DNA of 64,000 bases, from positions 1 to 64,000 of the forward strand of contig CACVCF010000057.1 of assembly GCA_902729415.1 (NCBI GenBank), read 5' to 3'. The notes beneath the pieces are model-generated. The model did not search any database. It was given only the letters and a program-made list of their open reading frames with translations, and was not told the origin of the DNA. Below, piece by piece: positions 38,159 through 47,164 of this stretch. The position numbers and the translations under genes are program-made. This stretch comes from Terasakiella magnetica. GTDB lineage: Bacteria; Pseudomonadota; Alphaproteobacteria; Rhodospirillales; Magnetospirillaceae. The stretch's first letter is position 1; each line of letters opens with the position of its first letter.

Positions 38159-38788
38159 GGTAACGGCCAGACGGTAGCCGCCGCCATCGGTGACAAGGCA
38201 GGCGCCGTCTTGGCCCAGCTTGCGGCGCAGACGGTAGATATGGGTTTCCAGGGTGTGAGTGCTCAGGCCCGCGGCATAGCCCCAGACCTCGGCCAGCAGG
38301 GCATCGCGTCCCACCACCGCGCCCTCCGCCTGGGCCAGACGGCTGAGAATAGCGGCTTCTTTGTCGGTGAGGCGGATAGCTGGGGCCGTCGGACTTTGCA
38401 GTACCCGGCGCTCGGGGTCCAGACTCCACCCCCCCACCCGTACGGTTTCGGTATCGCTGCGGCGCGCCATCACCTCGGCAAGCCGGGCGGCCAAACCGGC
38501 CAGGCGCAGGGGCTTGGGCCAAATGGCGTCGATGCCCGTCGGGGCGATGCCGTTGGCCGCCGACAGCAAAATTACCCGCGCCGCGATGCCTTGAGTTCGC
38601 AAGGCCCGGCAAAGCTCCTGATCCTCATCCACCAGCGCCAGTTCAAAGCCGCTGTCGGAGGCCAAGGCGGCGGCGGCGCTGTCGGCTTGGCTCACCGCCA
38701 TGGTGCCGTTTTGGCTCAGATGCTCGGCCATGGTCTGGCACAGCATGGGCTCGGGGATTACCAGGAGGAGCTTTACGGGGGCGGACAT
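38153..38788 (-). CDS. OmpR-family response regulator, orphan
   Basis: 211 residues. The receiver-like N-terminus (~5-110) has the likely phosphoacceptor in LALVDEDQEL and the conserved lysine in AIWPKPLRL, but is short and lacks a clear acidic pair near the start (VIPEP instead of VEDD), so phosphorylation may be atypical. The C-terminal winged helix (~120-208) has LTDKEAAILSRLAQAEG and TLETHIYRLRRKLG. No kinase gene is adjacent. Confidence 0.85.
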   Translation of the reverse strand: MSAPVKLLLVIPEPMLCQTMAEHLSQNGTMAVSQADSAAAALASDSGFELALVDEDQELCRALRTQGIAARVILLSAANGIAPTGIDAIWPKPLRLAGLAARLAEVMARRSDTETVRVGGWSLDPERRVLQSPTAPAIRLTDKEAAILSRLAQAEGAVVGRDALLAEVWGYAAGLSTHTLETHIYRLRRKLGQDGACLVTDGGGYRLAVTL

Positions 38789-38950
38789 GGCCGGGCTTTC
38801 TCGGCTCTGGAAGAGGATAACTTATACGACATCGCCATTATGGCAAGGTGATGACGCTAAAAGACTCGACCGGCCTTCCCGACAGGCTTTTTCCTGCTGG
38901 GGAAAGCGAGTATGGTTCCGCCCTTCGTTTGAAAAACATGTGATCTTTTC

Positions 38951-40063
38951 ATGCTCCGGCATCTCGATGTCACCCCCAGGCCGGAAATGCCGGCCCCCAA
39001 GCCCCTGATCGCGGTGGATCGCGCCATTGCCGAATTGCGCCGTGGCGCTGCCGTAGCGGTGGGTGATGGTGTGTCGTGGCGGCTGATGCTGGCCGCCGAG
39101 GCGGTGGGTGATGAGGCCCTGGCCCGCTTTGCCGCCCAGGGTGCGGCACCGCCGTTTCTGGCGCTGACCGGCCGCCGCGCCGGTGTGCTGGGGCTGGCTC
39201 CGGCGGAAAGCGGGGTGGTCCGGGTGGCCGCCAAGGATAGTTTCGATGCGGCAACAATAGCCTATCTCGCCGATCCCGGTGCGCGGTCGCTGGGGGCGCC
39301 CGATCCCGCCCGGCTGGACTGCGCCCAAGCGGGTGTATTGGAAGAAGCCTGCGTGGCGCTGGCCAAGCTGGCACGCCTGCTGCCTGCGGTGGTGGTGGCC
39401 GAGGTCGCGGCCCCGCCCGCCGACAGCATGAGCGTGGCGGCGGGCGAGATCACCGCCTATCAGACCAATGCCGCCCGCTCGCTGCGTCAGGTCAGCGAGG
39501 CGCGAGTGCCGCTGGAAAATGCCGAAGCCGCCCGGATTGTCGCCTTCCGCCCTTCCGACGGCGGGATCGAGCATCTGGCCATTATCATCGGCGAACCCGA
39601 TCCCGATCAGCCGGTGCTGGCGCGGCTGCATTCGGAATGCTTTACCGGTGATCTGCTGGGGTCGCTGCGCTGCGATTGCGGTGACCAGCTGCGCGGCGCC
39701 ATCGCCGAAATCGCGGCCCAGGGCAGCGGCGTGCTGCTGTATCTCGCCCAGGAAGGCCGCGGCATCGGTCTGGTCAACAAGCTGCGGGCCTATCAGCTGC
39801 AAGACGACGGTTTCGATACCCTGGACGCCAATCTGCAATTGGGATTCGACGACGACGAGCGCATCTATCTGCCCGCTGCCCAGATGTTGCGGCTTCTCGG
39901 CATCAGCAAGGTGCGCCTGCTCACCAACAACCCCAACAAAGTGGAATCCCTGGCCCGCCACGAGATCGAGGTGACCGAGCGGGTGCCGCACGTCTTTCCG
40001 TCCAACGCCCATAACCAGGGCTATCTGCAGACCAAGGCCAGCCGGTCAGGGCACCTGTTTTAG
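38951..40063 (+). CDS. ribA: GTP cyclohydrolase II with degenerate RibB-like N-terminal domain
   Basis: 370 residues. The C-terminal domain (~170-370) has the GTP cyclohydrolase II zinc site HSECFTGDLLGSLRCDCG and LLYLAQEGRGIGLVNKLRAY with GxGRGIGL-type residues, giving the first step of riboflavin synthesis. The N-terminal ~165 residues align in general layout with DHBP synthase (RibB) but lack its RENEGD active-site motif, so this half is probably catalytically dead. DHBP synthase must be encoded elsewhere. Confidence 0.92.
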   Translation: MLRHLDVTPRPEMPAPKPLIAVDRAIAELRRGAAVAVGDGVSWRLMLAAEAVGDEALARFAAQGAAPPFLALTGRRAGVLGLAPAESGVVRVAAKDSFDAATIAYLADPGARSLGAPDPARLDCAQAGVLEEACVALAKLARLLPAVVVAEVAAPPADSMSVAAGEITAYQTNAARSLRQVSEARVPLENAEAARIVAFRPSDGGIEHLAIIIGEPDPDQPVLARLHSECFTGDLLGSLRCDCGDQLRGAIAEIAAQGSGVLLYLAQEGRGIGLVNKLRAYQLQDDGFDTLDANLQLGFDDDERIYLPAAQMLRLLGISKVRLLTNNPNKVESLARHEIEVTERVPHVFPSNAHNQGYLQTKASRSGHLF

Positions 40064-40121
40064 TTGCTGTAGACTCCCAATTAGTGCGCCGCTTATGATT
40101 TAAAATCTGTTTGCGCGATAA

Positions 40122-40140
40122 AGTATATATAATACCACTC
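40122..40140 (+). promoter_or_regulatory. AT-rich promoter-like motif shared with 3584-3604
   Basis: AGTATATATAATACCACTC contains a TATAAT-like -10 box and lies ~25 bp before the start of the AT-rich gene at 40165. The near-identical block upstream of the recombinase is the only other copy I saw in the window. Confidence 0.4.
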
Positions 40141-40164
40141 GTTAATTTCAGGGAGGGGTGGTCT

Positions 40165-40884
40165 ATGGCAGCTCGGATACGTGAACGCGGCAGTCTGGTG
40201 GCCGCCATCGTTGTCGCCCTCTTGGTGACCTTCGTCTTTGTCATGGCGATGGTTAACTGTATCTGGCGTACAAGGCTTGTCGAGTTGCAGACGCTTGCAG
40301 GCGGGTTGGCAGTTCTGGCCGCAGCTCTGTTTTCTCATGATGGACAAACGGCTACTGCACGGGAGGCACGGCGAAAAGATCTGATAGAGAAAGGGGCTGT
40401 TATCAAAAATATCCGTTTAAAGGCAGAGCATGCAGCATCAATGGTTTGCGACGCGGCACTTAAAGAACTATCTGATTTATCATTGCACTCAAATTCATAT
40501 GGAGATGAATTTATCGATATTGAGATAATTAAAAATATAAATATAAAATTGCCAGACCAGCTATCTGAATGCTGGGACAGTATCGATGTACTTCCAGAGG
40601 ATGGAATCGTATTTTTGCGAAGGGTTACATCTTCTATAAGATCTCTTGAAGTTAATATTAACTTCGCATCTAAATTTTACCAAAATGAATTTCACTGGTA
40701 TCGTACGGCCCATATAGTGAAGGATATATTTATTCATGCACACAATCTTTGTTGTTTGATGCATGATATGAATAACAGCCTACCTGTAGGCTCGAGTGTA
40801 GAGAGTGAATCTGAGAAAGATTATTTAGCACAGGCTAGCCTTCCCCCAGACATTGCCCCAAGTGAGGGTATTCCTCCCCAATAG
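40165..40884 (+). CDS. AT-rich orphan membrane protein of unknown function
   Basis: 239 residues; a GGGAGGGG Shine-Dalgarno precedes the ATG. Two N-terminal membrane helices (~10-32 and ~40-57) form a hairpin, followed by a ~180-residue charged, helical cytoplasmic domain (begins HDGQTATAREARRKDLIEKG) with two cysteines in HNLCCLMHDMN. I know no family match. From about 40400 on, base composition is much more AT-rich than its neighbours, so the gene is probably acquired. It stands between ribA and moaA, followed by REP-like hairpins. Confidence 0.7.
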   Translation: MAARIRERGSLVAAIVVALLVTFVFVMAMVNCIWRTRLVELQTLAGGLAVLAAALFSHDGQTATAREARRKDLIEKGAVIKNIRLKAEHAASMVCDAALKELSDLSLHSNSYGDEFIDIEIIKNINIKLPDQLSECWDSIDVLPEDGIVFLRRVTSSIRSLEVNINFASKFYQNEFHWYRTAHIVKDIFIHAHNLCCLMHDMNNSLPVGSSVESESEKDYLAQASLPPDIAPSEGIPPQ

Positions 40885-40938
40885 CGGGTTGGGGTTTTAG
40901 TCTGAGTGCAGGCCTTGTGAATCGGCAATACCACAGGT

Positions 40939-40980
40939 CCAGGAGGCTACGCCTCCTGGCGGGTGCAGGGCAGAGCCCTG
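40939..40980. repeat. REP-like pair of hairpins
   Basis: Two adjacent palindromes: CCAGGAGGC-TAC-GCCTCCTGG (40939-40959) and CAGGGC-AGA-GCCCTG (40966-40980). They resemble dispersed REP/BIME-type intergenic repeats common in this group rather than a terminator, since no T tract follows. They lie between the AT-rich orphan gene and the moaA stop. Confidence 0.7.
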
Positions 40981-40994
40981 ATGGAATAGCGGTT

Positions 40995-41981
40995 TTAGCC
41001 GCCGGTCACGCTCATGTGGCGGCTCACCGCCGGGTGGGCGTTGCGGTCGATGATGAAGTCGTGGCCCTTGGGCTTGCGCGAGATGGCTTCATCGATGGCG
41101 GTGTCGAGCAGGCCATCGCCTTCGCTGGCCCGCAAGGGCGCCCGCAGATCGGCGGCATCCTCCTGACCCAGACACATGAACAGCGTGCCGGTGCAGGTCA
41201 CCCGTACGCGGTTGCAGGATTCACAGAAATTATGGGTCATGGGGGTGATGAAGCCGATGCGCCGTCCGGTTTCCGCCACCTTGACATAGCGGGCGGGGCC
41301 GCCGGTGCGGTAATCGATATCGTCGAGGGTCCAGCGCTGTTCCAGCCTTTGGCGCACCAGCGACAGCGGCAGATATTGCTCGGTGCGGTCGGCGTGGACC
41401 TCACCCATGGGCATGGTCTCGATGAAGGTGATATCAAAGCCGTGCTCGCCGCACCATTCCACCAGATGGTCGTGCTCGTCCTCATTGCCGTCTTTGAGCG
41501 CCACGGTGTTGATCTTGACCGCCAGACCGGCGGATTTGGCCGCCATGATGCCGTCAAGCACCTGATCCAGCCGGCCCCAGCGGGTGATGGCCTGGAAGCG
41601 CTGGGGGTCGAGGCTGTCTAGCGAGATGTTGATGCGCCGGACCCCGGCCTGGGCCAATCCGTCGGCATGTTTGGCCAGCTGGGTGGCGTTGGTGGTGAGC
41701 GTCAGCTCGTCGAGGGTGCCGTCCTTGACCAATTGGCCGAGATTGCCGATCAGGCTCATGATGTTGCGTCGGACCAGGGGCTCGCCGCCGGTGAGGCGGA
41801 TGCGCCTGACACCCTTGCGGACGAAGGCGGTGCACAGACGCTCCAGTTCCTCCAGCGACAAGATGTCGGCCTTGGGCAGGAAATGCATATCCTCGCCCAT
41901 GCAATAGACGCAACGCAGATCGCAGCGGTCGGTCACCGACACCCGCAGATACGATACGTGGCGCCCGAAAGGATCGATCAT
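40995..41981 (-). CDS. moaA: GTP 3',8-cyclase MoaA
   Basis: 328 residues from the ATG at 41981, chosen because GGAGG lies 6 bp before it (an in-frame ATG at 41993 has none). Radical-SAM CxxxCxxC is CDLRCVYC; the C-terminal Fe-S cysteines are in [18 protein letters not shown]; the essential GG tail is SVTGG. It converts GTP to the precursor of cPMP, the first molybdopterin step. It is divergent from the DUF2478-DUF364 gene, which may also be molybdenum-linked. Confidence 0.96.
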   Translation of the reverse strand: MIDPFGRHVSYLRVSVTDRCDLRCVYCMGEDMHFLPKADILSLEELERLCTAFVRKGVRRIRLTGGEPLVRRNIMSLIGNLGQLVKDGTLDELTLTTNATQLAKHADGLAQAGVRRINISLDSLDPQRFQAITRWGRLDQVLDGIMAAKSAGLAVKINTVALKDGNEDEHDHLVEWCGEHGFDITFIETMPMGEVHADRTEQYLPLSLVRQRLEQRWTLDDIDYRTGGPARYVKVAETGRRIGFITPMTHNFCESCNRVRVTCTGTLFMCLGQEDAADLRAPLRASEGDGLLDTAIDEAISRKPKGHDFIIDRNAHPAVSRHMSVTGG

Positions 41982-42094
41982 GGCAACCTCCATGCCCCTC
42001 GGCGGGGGCTTGTTCAGATGATATATAGGGAGCCTTGTGAAAACGAGTCTTGGCTTCGGTCAAGGATTCGTCACCCCAGAGGAATTTTATCGCC

Positions 42095-43324
42095 ATGCCC
42101 GTCGATCCCCGTTCGGCCCCCCCCGCCATTGGCGCCGTGATCTATGCGCCCGGTCAGCCGCCCGAAGACCTGCTGGCCGAGTTCGCCGCCCAGTTGAAGG
42201 CGCGGGGCTTCGCCGTGGGCGGTCTGCTTCAGCGCACCATCAAGGGCGAGGATGGGCGCAAGACCGATATGCGGGTCACCGAGATCGACACCGGGCGGGA
42301 ATTATCCATCGGCCAAGCCCTGGGCAAGGCCTCCAAGGCCTGCATCCTCGACACCCAGGCTTTGGCCGAGGCTTCGGGAGCGGTGCGCCGCGCCATCGAG
42401 ACCCGCGCCGACCTGCTGTTCATCAACAAATTCTCCAAGTCGGAATGCGAAGGCCAGGGGCTGGCCTCGGAAATCCTGACCGCCATCGCCGAGGGTGTGC
42501 CGGTGCTGACCGGAATGCCCGGTGTGCTGATCAACGACTGGATGGGTTTTACCGGCGGCCGCACCGATCTGCTGCTGCCCAGCCTTGCCGCCCTGTGGCG
42601 CTGGTGGGGGCCGCGCCATCTTGCCGCCGACCTGGCGCAAGGGGTCGAGGACGGCCCGGTTAAGCGGGTGGTGATCGGCCTCAACTGGACCATGGTCGAA
42701 GGCCCCAACGGCATCGGCCTCGCCCAGACGCCGGAACGCGGCACACCCGGTTGCCTGGGCGCGCCCCAGGCGGGGGCGCGGGCGGGAGGCTCGCTGAAGG
42801 ACTTGGCCGATTTGGCCCGCTCGGACCATCCCTTCGACCGGGCCTTGGGCATTGCCGCCTGCAACGCCCACTACAACCGCTTTGATCTGGCGGCGGAAGA
42901 GGCCAACGGTCTCGACAGCTTTGGCCGCGAAGGCGACGAGACCGTGGTGATCGGCGCCTTCCCCGGCATCGCCGACCGCCTGCCCGGCGCCAAGATCATC
43001 GACCGCAAGCCCGGTCCCGGCCAGTATCCCGAACAGGCTTCGGATTGGCTGCTGCCCGGTGCGGCGGTGGCGATCATCACCTCGGCCACCCTGGCCAACG
43101 GCACCTTGCCGCGGCTGCTGGAGCTGGCCCGCATCGCCCGTGTCGCCCTGGTGGGGCCGGGGGCGCCGCTGTCGGACCGCCTGTTCACCTATGGCGTCGA
43201 GGTGGCGAGCGGCCTGATCGCCGTTGACGCCGACGGCCTTGCCCGTGTGGTGGCCGAAGGCGGCGGCGCCAAGGATCTCAAGCGCTATTGCCGCACCGCC
43301 ACCCTTCGCCGCCCGGCGCCGTGA
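42095..43324 (+). CDS. DUF2478-DUF364 fusion protein, probable metal/molybdenum-related
   Basis: 409 residues. The N-terminal ~170 residues (GAVIYAPGQPPEDLLAEFAA ... ADLLFINKFSKSECEGQGLA ... VPVLTGMPG) match DUF2478, often found near molybdate transport or Mo-cofactor genes. The C-terminal half (GIAACNAHYNRFDL ... VVIGAFPGIADRL ... AAVAIITSATLANGTLPRLLEL) matches the DUF364/DUF4213 putative heavy-metal-chelation family. Both are usually separate proteins. GAGGA lies ~10 bp before the ATG. It is divergent from moaA and one base from the next glycosyltransferase. The function is inferred from context. Confidence 0.75.
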   Translation: MPVDPRSAPPAIGAVIYAPGQPPEDLLAEFAAQLKARGFAVGGLLQRTIKGEDGRKTDMRVTEIDTGRELSIGQALGKASKACILDTQALAEASGAVRRAIETRADLLFINKFSKSECEGQGLASEILTAIAEGVPVLTGMPGVLINDWMGFTGGRTDLLLPSLAALWRWWGPRHLAADLAQGVEDGPVKRVVIGLNWTMVEGPNGIGLAQTPERGTPGCLGAPQAGARAGGSLKDLADLARSDHPFDRALGIAACNAHYNRFDLAAEEANGLDSFGREGDETVVIGAFPGIADRLPGAKIIDRKPGPGQYPEQASDWLLPGAAVAIITSATLANGTLPRLLELARIARVALVGPGAPLSDRLFTYGVEVASGLIAVDADGLARVVAEGGGAKDLKRYCRTATLRRPAP

Positions 43325-43325
43325 C

Positions 43326-44423
43326 ATGCGGGTGCTGATCAACGCGGTTCATTCCAAGAGCGGCGGCGGCGTTACCTATCTGCGCAACATGCTGCCCTTG
43401 TTGCGTGCCGAGGGTCTCGACCTGCACGTAGTGGTGCAGGCTGATCAGGAGGACATGGCCCGCGAGGTCTGCGGCACTCTTCCGCTTCATATTCTGCCGC
43501 TGCGGTCCAAGCTGGTGACGGTGCTGCTGCAAGAGCAGATCGCCCTGCCCATCCTGGCGGCCCGTCTCAAGGCGCGGGTGGTGTTCTCGCCCGCCAATTA
43601 CGGGCCGTTGCTGGGGGTGCGCTCGGTGCTGCTGCTGCGCAACGCCTTCGAGGTCGACAGCCTGGAAAAACGCTGGTCCAAGCGCGCCTACTGGCGGGCG
43701 GTGCGGCTGCTGACCTGGGCCTGCTTCAAGACCTGCCGCCGCGCCATCATCGTGTCCGCCCATGCCTGCCGCGCCTTTCTCGATGGTTTCGGCCTTGCCG
43801 ACGATCCCCGCATCAGCGTGGTGCATCACGGCGTCGGTACCGCGTTCCACCCCCCCGCTGACGACGGGGTCCGGGTGCGCCACCGCCTGCTGGCGGTATC
43901 CGACCTTTATGTGCAGAAGAATTTCGAGACCCTGCTGCGGGCGGTGGCGCGGTTGAAGCCCGATTTCCCCGATCTGTCGCTGCACATCGCCGGGCGCGCG
44001 CTGGATCCTGCTTATGCCCAGGGGCTGCGGGATTTATGCCATGACCTGAAGCTGGACGGCGCTGTCACTTTCCTGGGCGGGCAGCCCCCGGCGCGGGTGG
44101 CCGCGCTGTACCGCGAGGCGCAGGTGTTCGTCTTTCCCTCGCTGGTGGAGACCTTCGGCAATCCCCTGGTCGAGGCCATGGCGTCGGGCATTCCCATCGT
44201 CTGCACCAAGGCCGCGGCCATGCCGGAAATCCTGGGTGACGCCGGAATACTGGTTCAGCCCCGCGACGTGGACAGTATGGCCGATGCCATTGCGCGCCTG
44301 CTTGGTGACCCGGCGCTGTGGCGGGTGACGGCGGATAAGGGGCTGGACCGGGCCAAGGCCTTTTCGTGGAAGAAGAACGCCCGGCTCACCGCCGCCATTT
44401 TGAGGGAAGCGGGAGAAGCGTGA
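43326..44423 (+). CDS. GT4-family glycosyltransferase
   Basis: 365 residues, GT-B fold. The N-terminal half starts MRVLINAVHSKSGGGVTYLRNMLPLL with the glycine-rich acceptor loop. The C-terminal domain has the donor-site VSDLYVQKNFETLLRAVARL and the FVFPSLVETFGNPLVEAMASG motif with the E-x7-E arrangement of GT4 retaining enzymes. It starts one base after the previous stop. Together with the next genes it probably builds LPS core or surface polysaccharide; donor and acceptor are unknown. Confidence 0.9.
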   Translation: MRVLINAVHSKSGGGVTYLRNMLPLLRAEGLDLHVVVQADQEDMAREVCGTLPLHILPLRSKLVTVLLQEQIALPILAARLKARVVFSPANYGPLLGVRSVLLLRNAFEVDSLEKRWSKRAYWRAVRLLTWACFKTCRRAIIVSAHACRAFLDGFGLADDPRISVVHHGVGTAFHPPADDGVRVRHRLLAVSDLYVQKNFETLLRAVARLKPDFPDLSLHIAGRALDPAYAQGLRDLCHDLKLDGAVTFLGGQPPARVAALYREAQVFVFPSLVETFGNPLVEAMASGIPIVCTKAAAMPEILGDAGILVQPRDVDSMADAIARLLGDPALWRVTADKGLDRAKAFSWKKNARLTAAILREAGEA

Positions 44424-44506
44424 CAAGCGCGGGTATGACGGCGTGAGGAATGGCAGTATATCTTTTTTGAATCACTCCTTGGCCTGATCGGAAACAGAGA
44501 ACAGCA

Positions 44507-45238
44507 ATGCGGATTTCGTGGTCCTTGGGGGTGTGGCGCCCGGCGATGCGCACGCTGCCCGATCCCGCCACCGTGGCGGTCACGGTGGACGACGCTCCCA
44601 TGCCCGATACCATGCCCGCCATGCTGGATCTGCTGGACCGCTTCGGCGCCAAAGCCACCTTCTTCATGAGCGGCTGCCGGGCGGTGGCGGCGGATGATCT
44701 GGTGGCCGAGACGGTGCGGCGCGGCCATGCGGTCTATGCCCATGGCTGGGACCACGTGCGTCTCGACCGCGAGACGCCCGCGCGGCTGATAGAGGATATG
44801 GCGCGGTGCGAGGCCCTGCTGGCGCGGCACCGTCCGACGCCGGTGCCCTATCTGGTGCGGCTGCCCTATAACGGCGGCTGGCGCAATTCCAGGGTTCACC
44901 GCACCTTGGCCTGCTGGCAGCAAGGCTGCGCCGTGGTGCATTGGGGGCCGTCGACCGAGGATCACATGATCTCGACCCGTTGCGCCTCCGAGGCCGAGGT
45001 CGAGCCCGAATGCCGCCGCGAGGTCGATCGCCTGATGGCCGATCCCCGCTTGCCTGGCGGCATTATCTTGATGCACGACCAGCCCATCAACGACCGCCCC
45101 GGCGCCGCGTTCAAGCCCGCCGTCACTGTCACCTTGATGCGGCTGCTGCTGGAAGGTCTTGCCGCCAAGGGCCTGACTTCCGTGGTTCTGCCGCCGCCGC
45201 CGCCCCAGGCGTGGTGGCGGCGCTTCGCCCTGACCTGA
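44507..45238 (+). CDS. NodB-type polysaccharide deacetylase
   Basis: 243 residues. The metal/catalytic motif VTVDDAPMPDTMP replaces the usual TFDDGP, and HGWDHVRL supplies the HxxxH metal ligands. Later RLPYNGGWRNSRVH and IILMHDQP correspond to the motif 3 arginine region and the C-terminal His motif. It has no signal peptide, so it may act on a cytoplasmic lipid-linked or sugar-nucleotide substrate. It sits within the glycosyltransferase cluster after an 83-bp gap. Confidence 0.88.
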   Translation: MRISWSLGVWRPAMRTLPDPATVAVTVDDAPMPDTMPAMLDLLDRFGAKATFFMSGCRAVAADDLVAETVRRGHAVYAHGWDHVRLDRETPARLIEDMARCEALLARHRPTPVPYLVRLPYNGGWRNSRVHRTLACWQQGCAVVHWGPSTEDHMISTRCASEAEVEPECRREVDRLMADPRLPGGIILMHDQPINDRPGAAFKPAVTVTLMRLLLEGLAAKGLTSVVLPPPPPQAWWRRFALT

Positions 45239-45250
45239 AGGAGAGCCCGT

Positions 45251-46402
45251 TTGCGCATCCTGCACACCATTCCCGGACGCAATTGGGGCGGCATGGAACA
45301 TCGCACCCTGGAACAGGTGCGCTGGCTGGTCCGCCACGGCCATGCGGTGTGGTTGGCTTCGCCCGCCGATGGCGAATCCTATGCCCGCGCCGCCAAGGAA
45401 GGCCTGCCGGTGATCGATTTCGACTTTGACCGTCCCTGGAGTCTGGGCTCGGTCATCGCGTTCCGCAAGCTGGTGCGCCAAGTCCGGCCCGATGTGATCG
45501 ATACCCACGTCACCCGTGACGCCAAGGTGGCGCTGACCTGCCTCGACCTTGCCGCCGTGGTGCGGTCGCGCCATGTCAATCAACCCTTGAAGACGTCGCT
45601 GATCCGCCGGTTACAGTGGCGGCTGGGGGCAGACCAAATCATTACGGTGGCGGAATGCACCCGTCAGCACCTGCTGGAGATCGGTCTGGCCGACCCCAAA
45701 CGGTCGATTTCCATCGGCGGCTGGGCCGACGAGCGCTTTTTCGACCTGCCTGATCCGGTCGCCACCCGCGCCCGACTGCGGGCCGAGCTGGCCATCCCAG
45801 CAGAGCCCTATGTCTGGGTCTGTGTCGGTATGATTCGCCCCGACAAGGGCCAGGATCATCTGTTGAATGCTTTGGCGCTGCTGAAGGACAAGGGGCTCGA
45901 GCCCATGCTGGTGGTGGTGGGCTCTGCCACCGCTGAATGCGCCGAATACGAGGCCGGGCTTCACCGCCAGCTGGAAAAGCTGGGTCTCAATGGCCGGGTG
46001 GTGTTCACGGGCTACCGTGATGACGTGTCCGAAATGATGCAGATGGGCGATGCGGTGGTGATTCCGTCTTTGACCGAGGCCCAGCCGCGGGTGGCGGTCC
46101 AGGCCTTCGCCGTGGGCAAGCCGGTGGTGGCCAGCGCCGTGGGCGGGGTCCCCGAGATCGTCTTCGACGGCGAGACCGGCTGGCTGGTGCCGCCCGCCGA
46201 CCCGGTTCGGCTGGCCGATGCCATGGCCCGCGTCATGACCGATGCCGCCGCCACCGCCGCCATCGGCGCCAAGGCCCGCAAAATGGCGGAAGAGACCATG
46301 CGTTTCGACCACCGCATGGCCCAGACCCTGGCCACCTATGCCAAGGCGCGGGATTGGGCCATGACCCGCTCGTTCTTGCGCCTGAAGGGAGAGGGGGCAT
46401 GA
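45251..46402 (+). CDS. GT4-family glycosyltransferase
   Basis: 383 residues from a TTG start at 45251 with GAAGGAG upstream. It begins with ILHTIPGRNWGGMEHRTLEQ (acceptor loop); the C-terminal domain has VGMIRPDKGQDHLLNALALL and VIPSLTEAQPRVAVQAFAVGKPVVAS, the GT4 donor-site pattern. It is coupled by ATGA to the following GT2 gene. Sugar specificity is unknown. Confidence 0.9.
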   Translation: MRILHTIPGRNWGGMEHRTLEQVRWLVRHGHAVWLASPADGESYARAAKEGLPVIDFDFDRPWSLGSVIAFRKLVRQVRPDVIDTHVTRDAKVALTCLDLAAVVRSRHVNQPLKTSLIRRLQWRLGADQIITVAECTRQHLLEIGLADPKRSISIGGWADERFFDLPDPVATRARLRAELAIPAEPYVWVCVGMIRPDKGQDHLLNALALLKDKGLEPMLVVVGSATAECAEYEAGLHRQLEKLGLNGRVVFTGYRDDVSEMMQMGDAVVIPSLTEAQPRVAVQAFAVGKPVVASAVGGVPEIVFDGETGWLVPPADPVRLADAMARVMTDAAATAAIGAKARKMAEETMRFDHRMAQTLATYAKARDWAMTRSFLRLKGEGA

Positions 46403-47160
46403 GCCCGCCACGTCTGACCGCCCTGGTGGTGGTCCATAACGAGGAAAAACGGCTGCAATCCTGCCTGGATAAGCTTCATTTCGCAGACGAATTGGTTGTG
46501 GTGCTGGATAAATGCACCGATGGCACCAAGGAGATCGCTCTGTCCTTTGGGGCCAGGCTGATCGAGGGTGCGTGGGAGCGCGAAGGCGACCGCCGCAACA
46601 CCGGCATCGCGGCGTGCACCAGCGAATGGGTGCTGGAGGTGGATGCCGACGAGCATGTACCGCCCGCTTTGGCCGAGGAAATCCGCCGCGTCATCGCCAC
46701 CTCGGCTTTCGCCTGGCACGAGATCTTGGTGGATAATTTCATCGGCACGCGGCTGGTGCGTCACGGCTGGGGCGCGTCCTACGGCAAAGCGGCCTATCCC
46801 GGTCTGTTCCGCAAGGAGGCCAAGACCTGGGGGCTGGACCGGGTTCACCCTAGCCTGACCTGGCGGGGGCGCAAGGGGCCGATGCTGGAGAACCGCCTGC
46901 TGCATTATGTCGATAAGAATATCTCCGATATGATCCGGCGGCTGGATTCCTATTCCACGGCGCGGGCCAAGGACCTGCGCGAGCGCGGCGAGACCTGGGG
47001 CTCGGGCGCTTCCAATGTCCGGCGCATGGTCAGCCGCTTCTTCAAGTGCTATGTGCGGCGCGGCGGCTGGAAGGAAGGCGGCTATGGCCTCGTCATCGCC
47101 GTCTGTGCCGCGCTTTACCCGATGCTGTCCCATCTCAAGGCCCGCTACGAAAAGGAATAG
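46399..47160 (+). CDS. GT2-family glycosyltransferase, WaaE/KdtX-like
   Basis: 253 residues, GT-A fold: LTALVVVHNEEKRLQSCLDK, then LVVVLDKCTDGTKEIA with the nucleotide-binding Asp, and VLEVDADEHVPP as the DxD-type motif. The GDRRNTGIAACTSEWVLEVD layout and YGKAAYPGLFRK segment resemble WaaE/KdtX-type LPS-core transferases. A late hydrophobic helix (LVIAVCAALYPMLSHL) may attach it to the membrane. Translation is coupled to the upstream GT4 gene. Confidence 0.88.
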   Translation: MSPPRLTALVVVHNEEKRLQSCLDKLHFADELVVVLDKCTDGTKEIALSFGARLIEGAWEREGDRRNTGIAACTSEWVLEVDADEHVPPALAEEIRRVIATSAFAWHEILVDNFIGTRLVRHGWGASYGKAAYPGLFRKEAKTWGLDRVHPSLTWRGRKGPMLENRLLHYVDKNISDMIRRLDSYSTARAKDLRERGETWGSGASNVRRMVSRFFKCYVRRGGWKEGGYGLVIAVCAALYPMLSHLKARYEKE

Positions 47161-47164
47161 CCCC

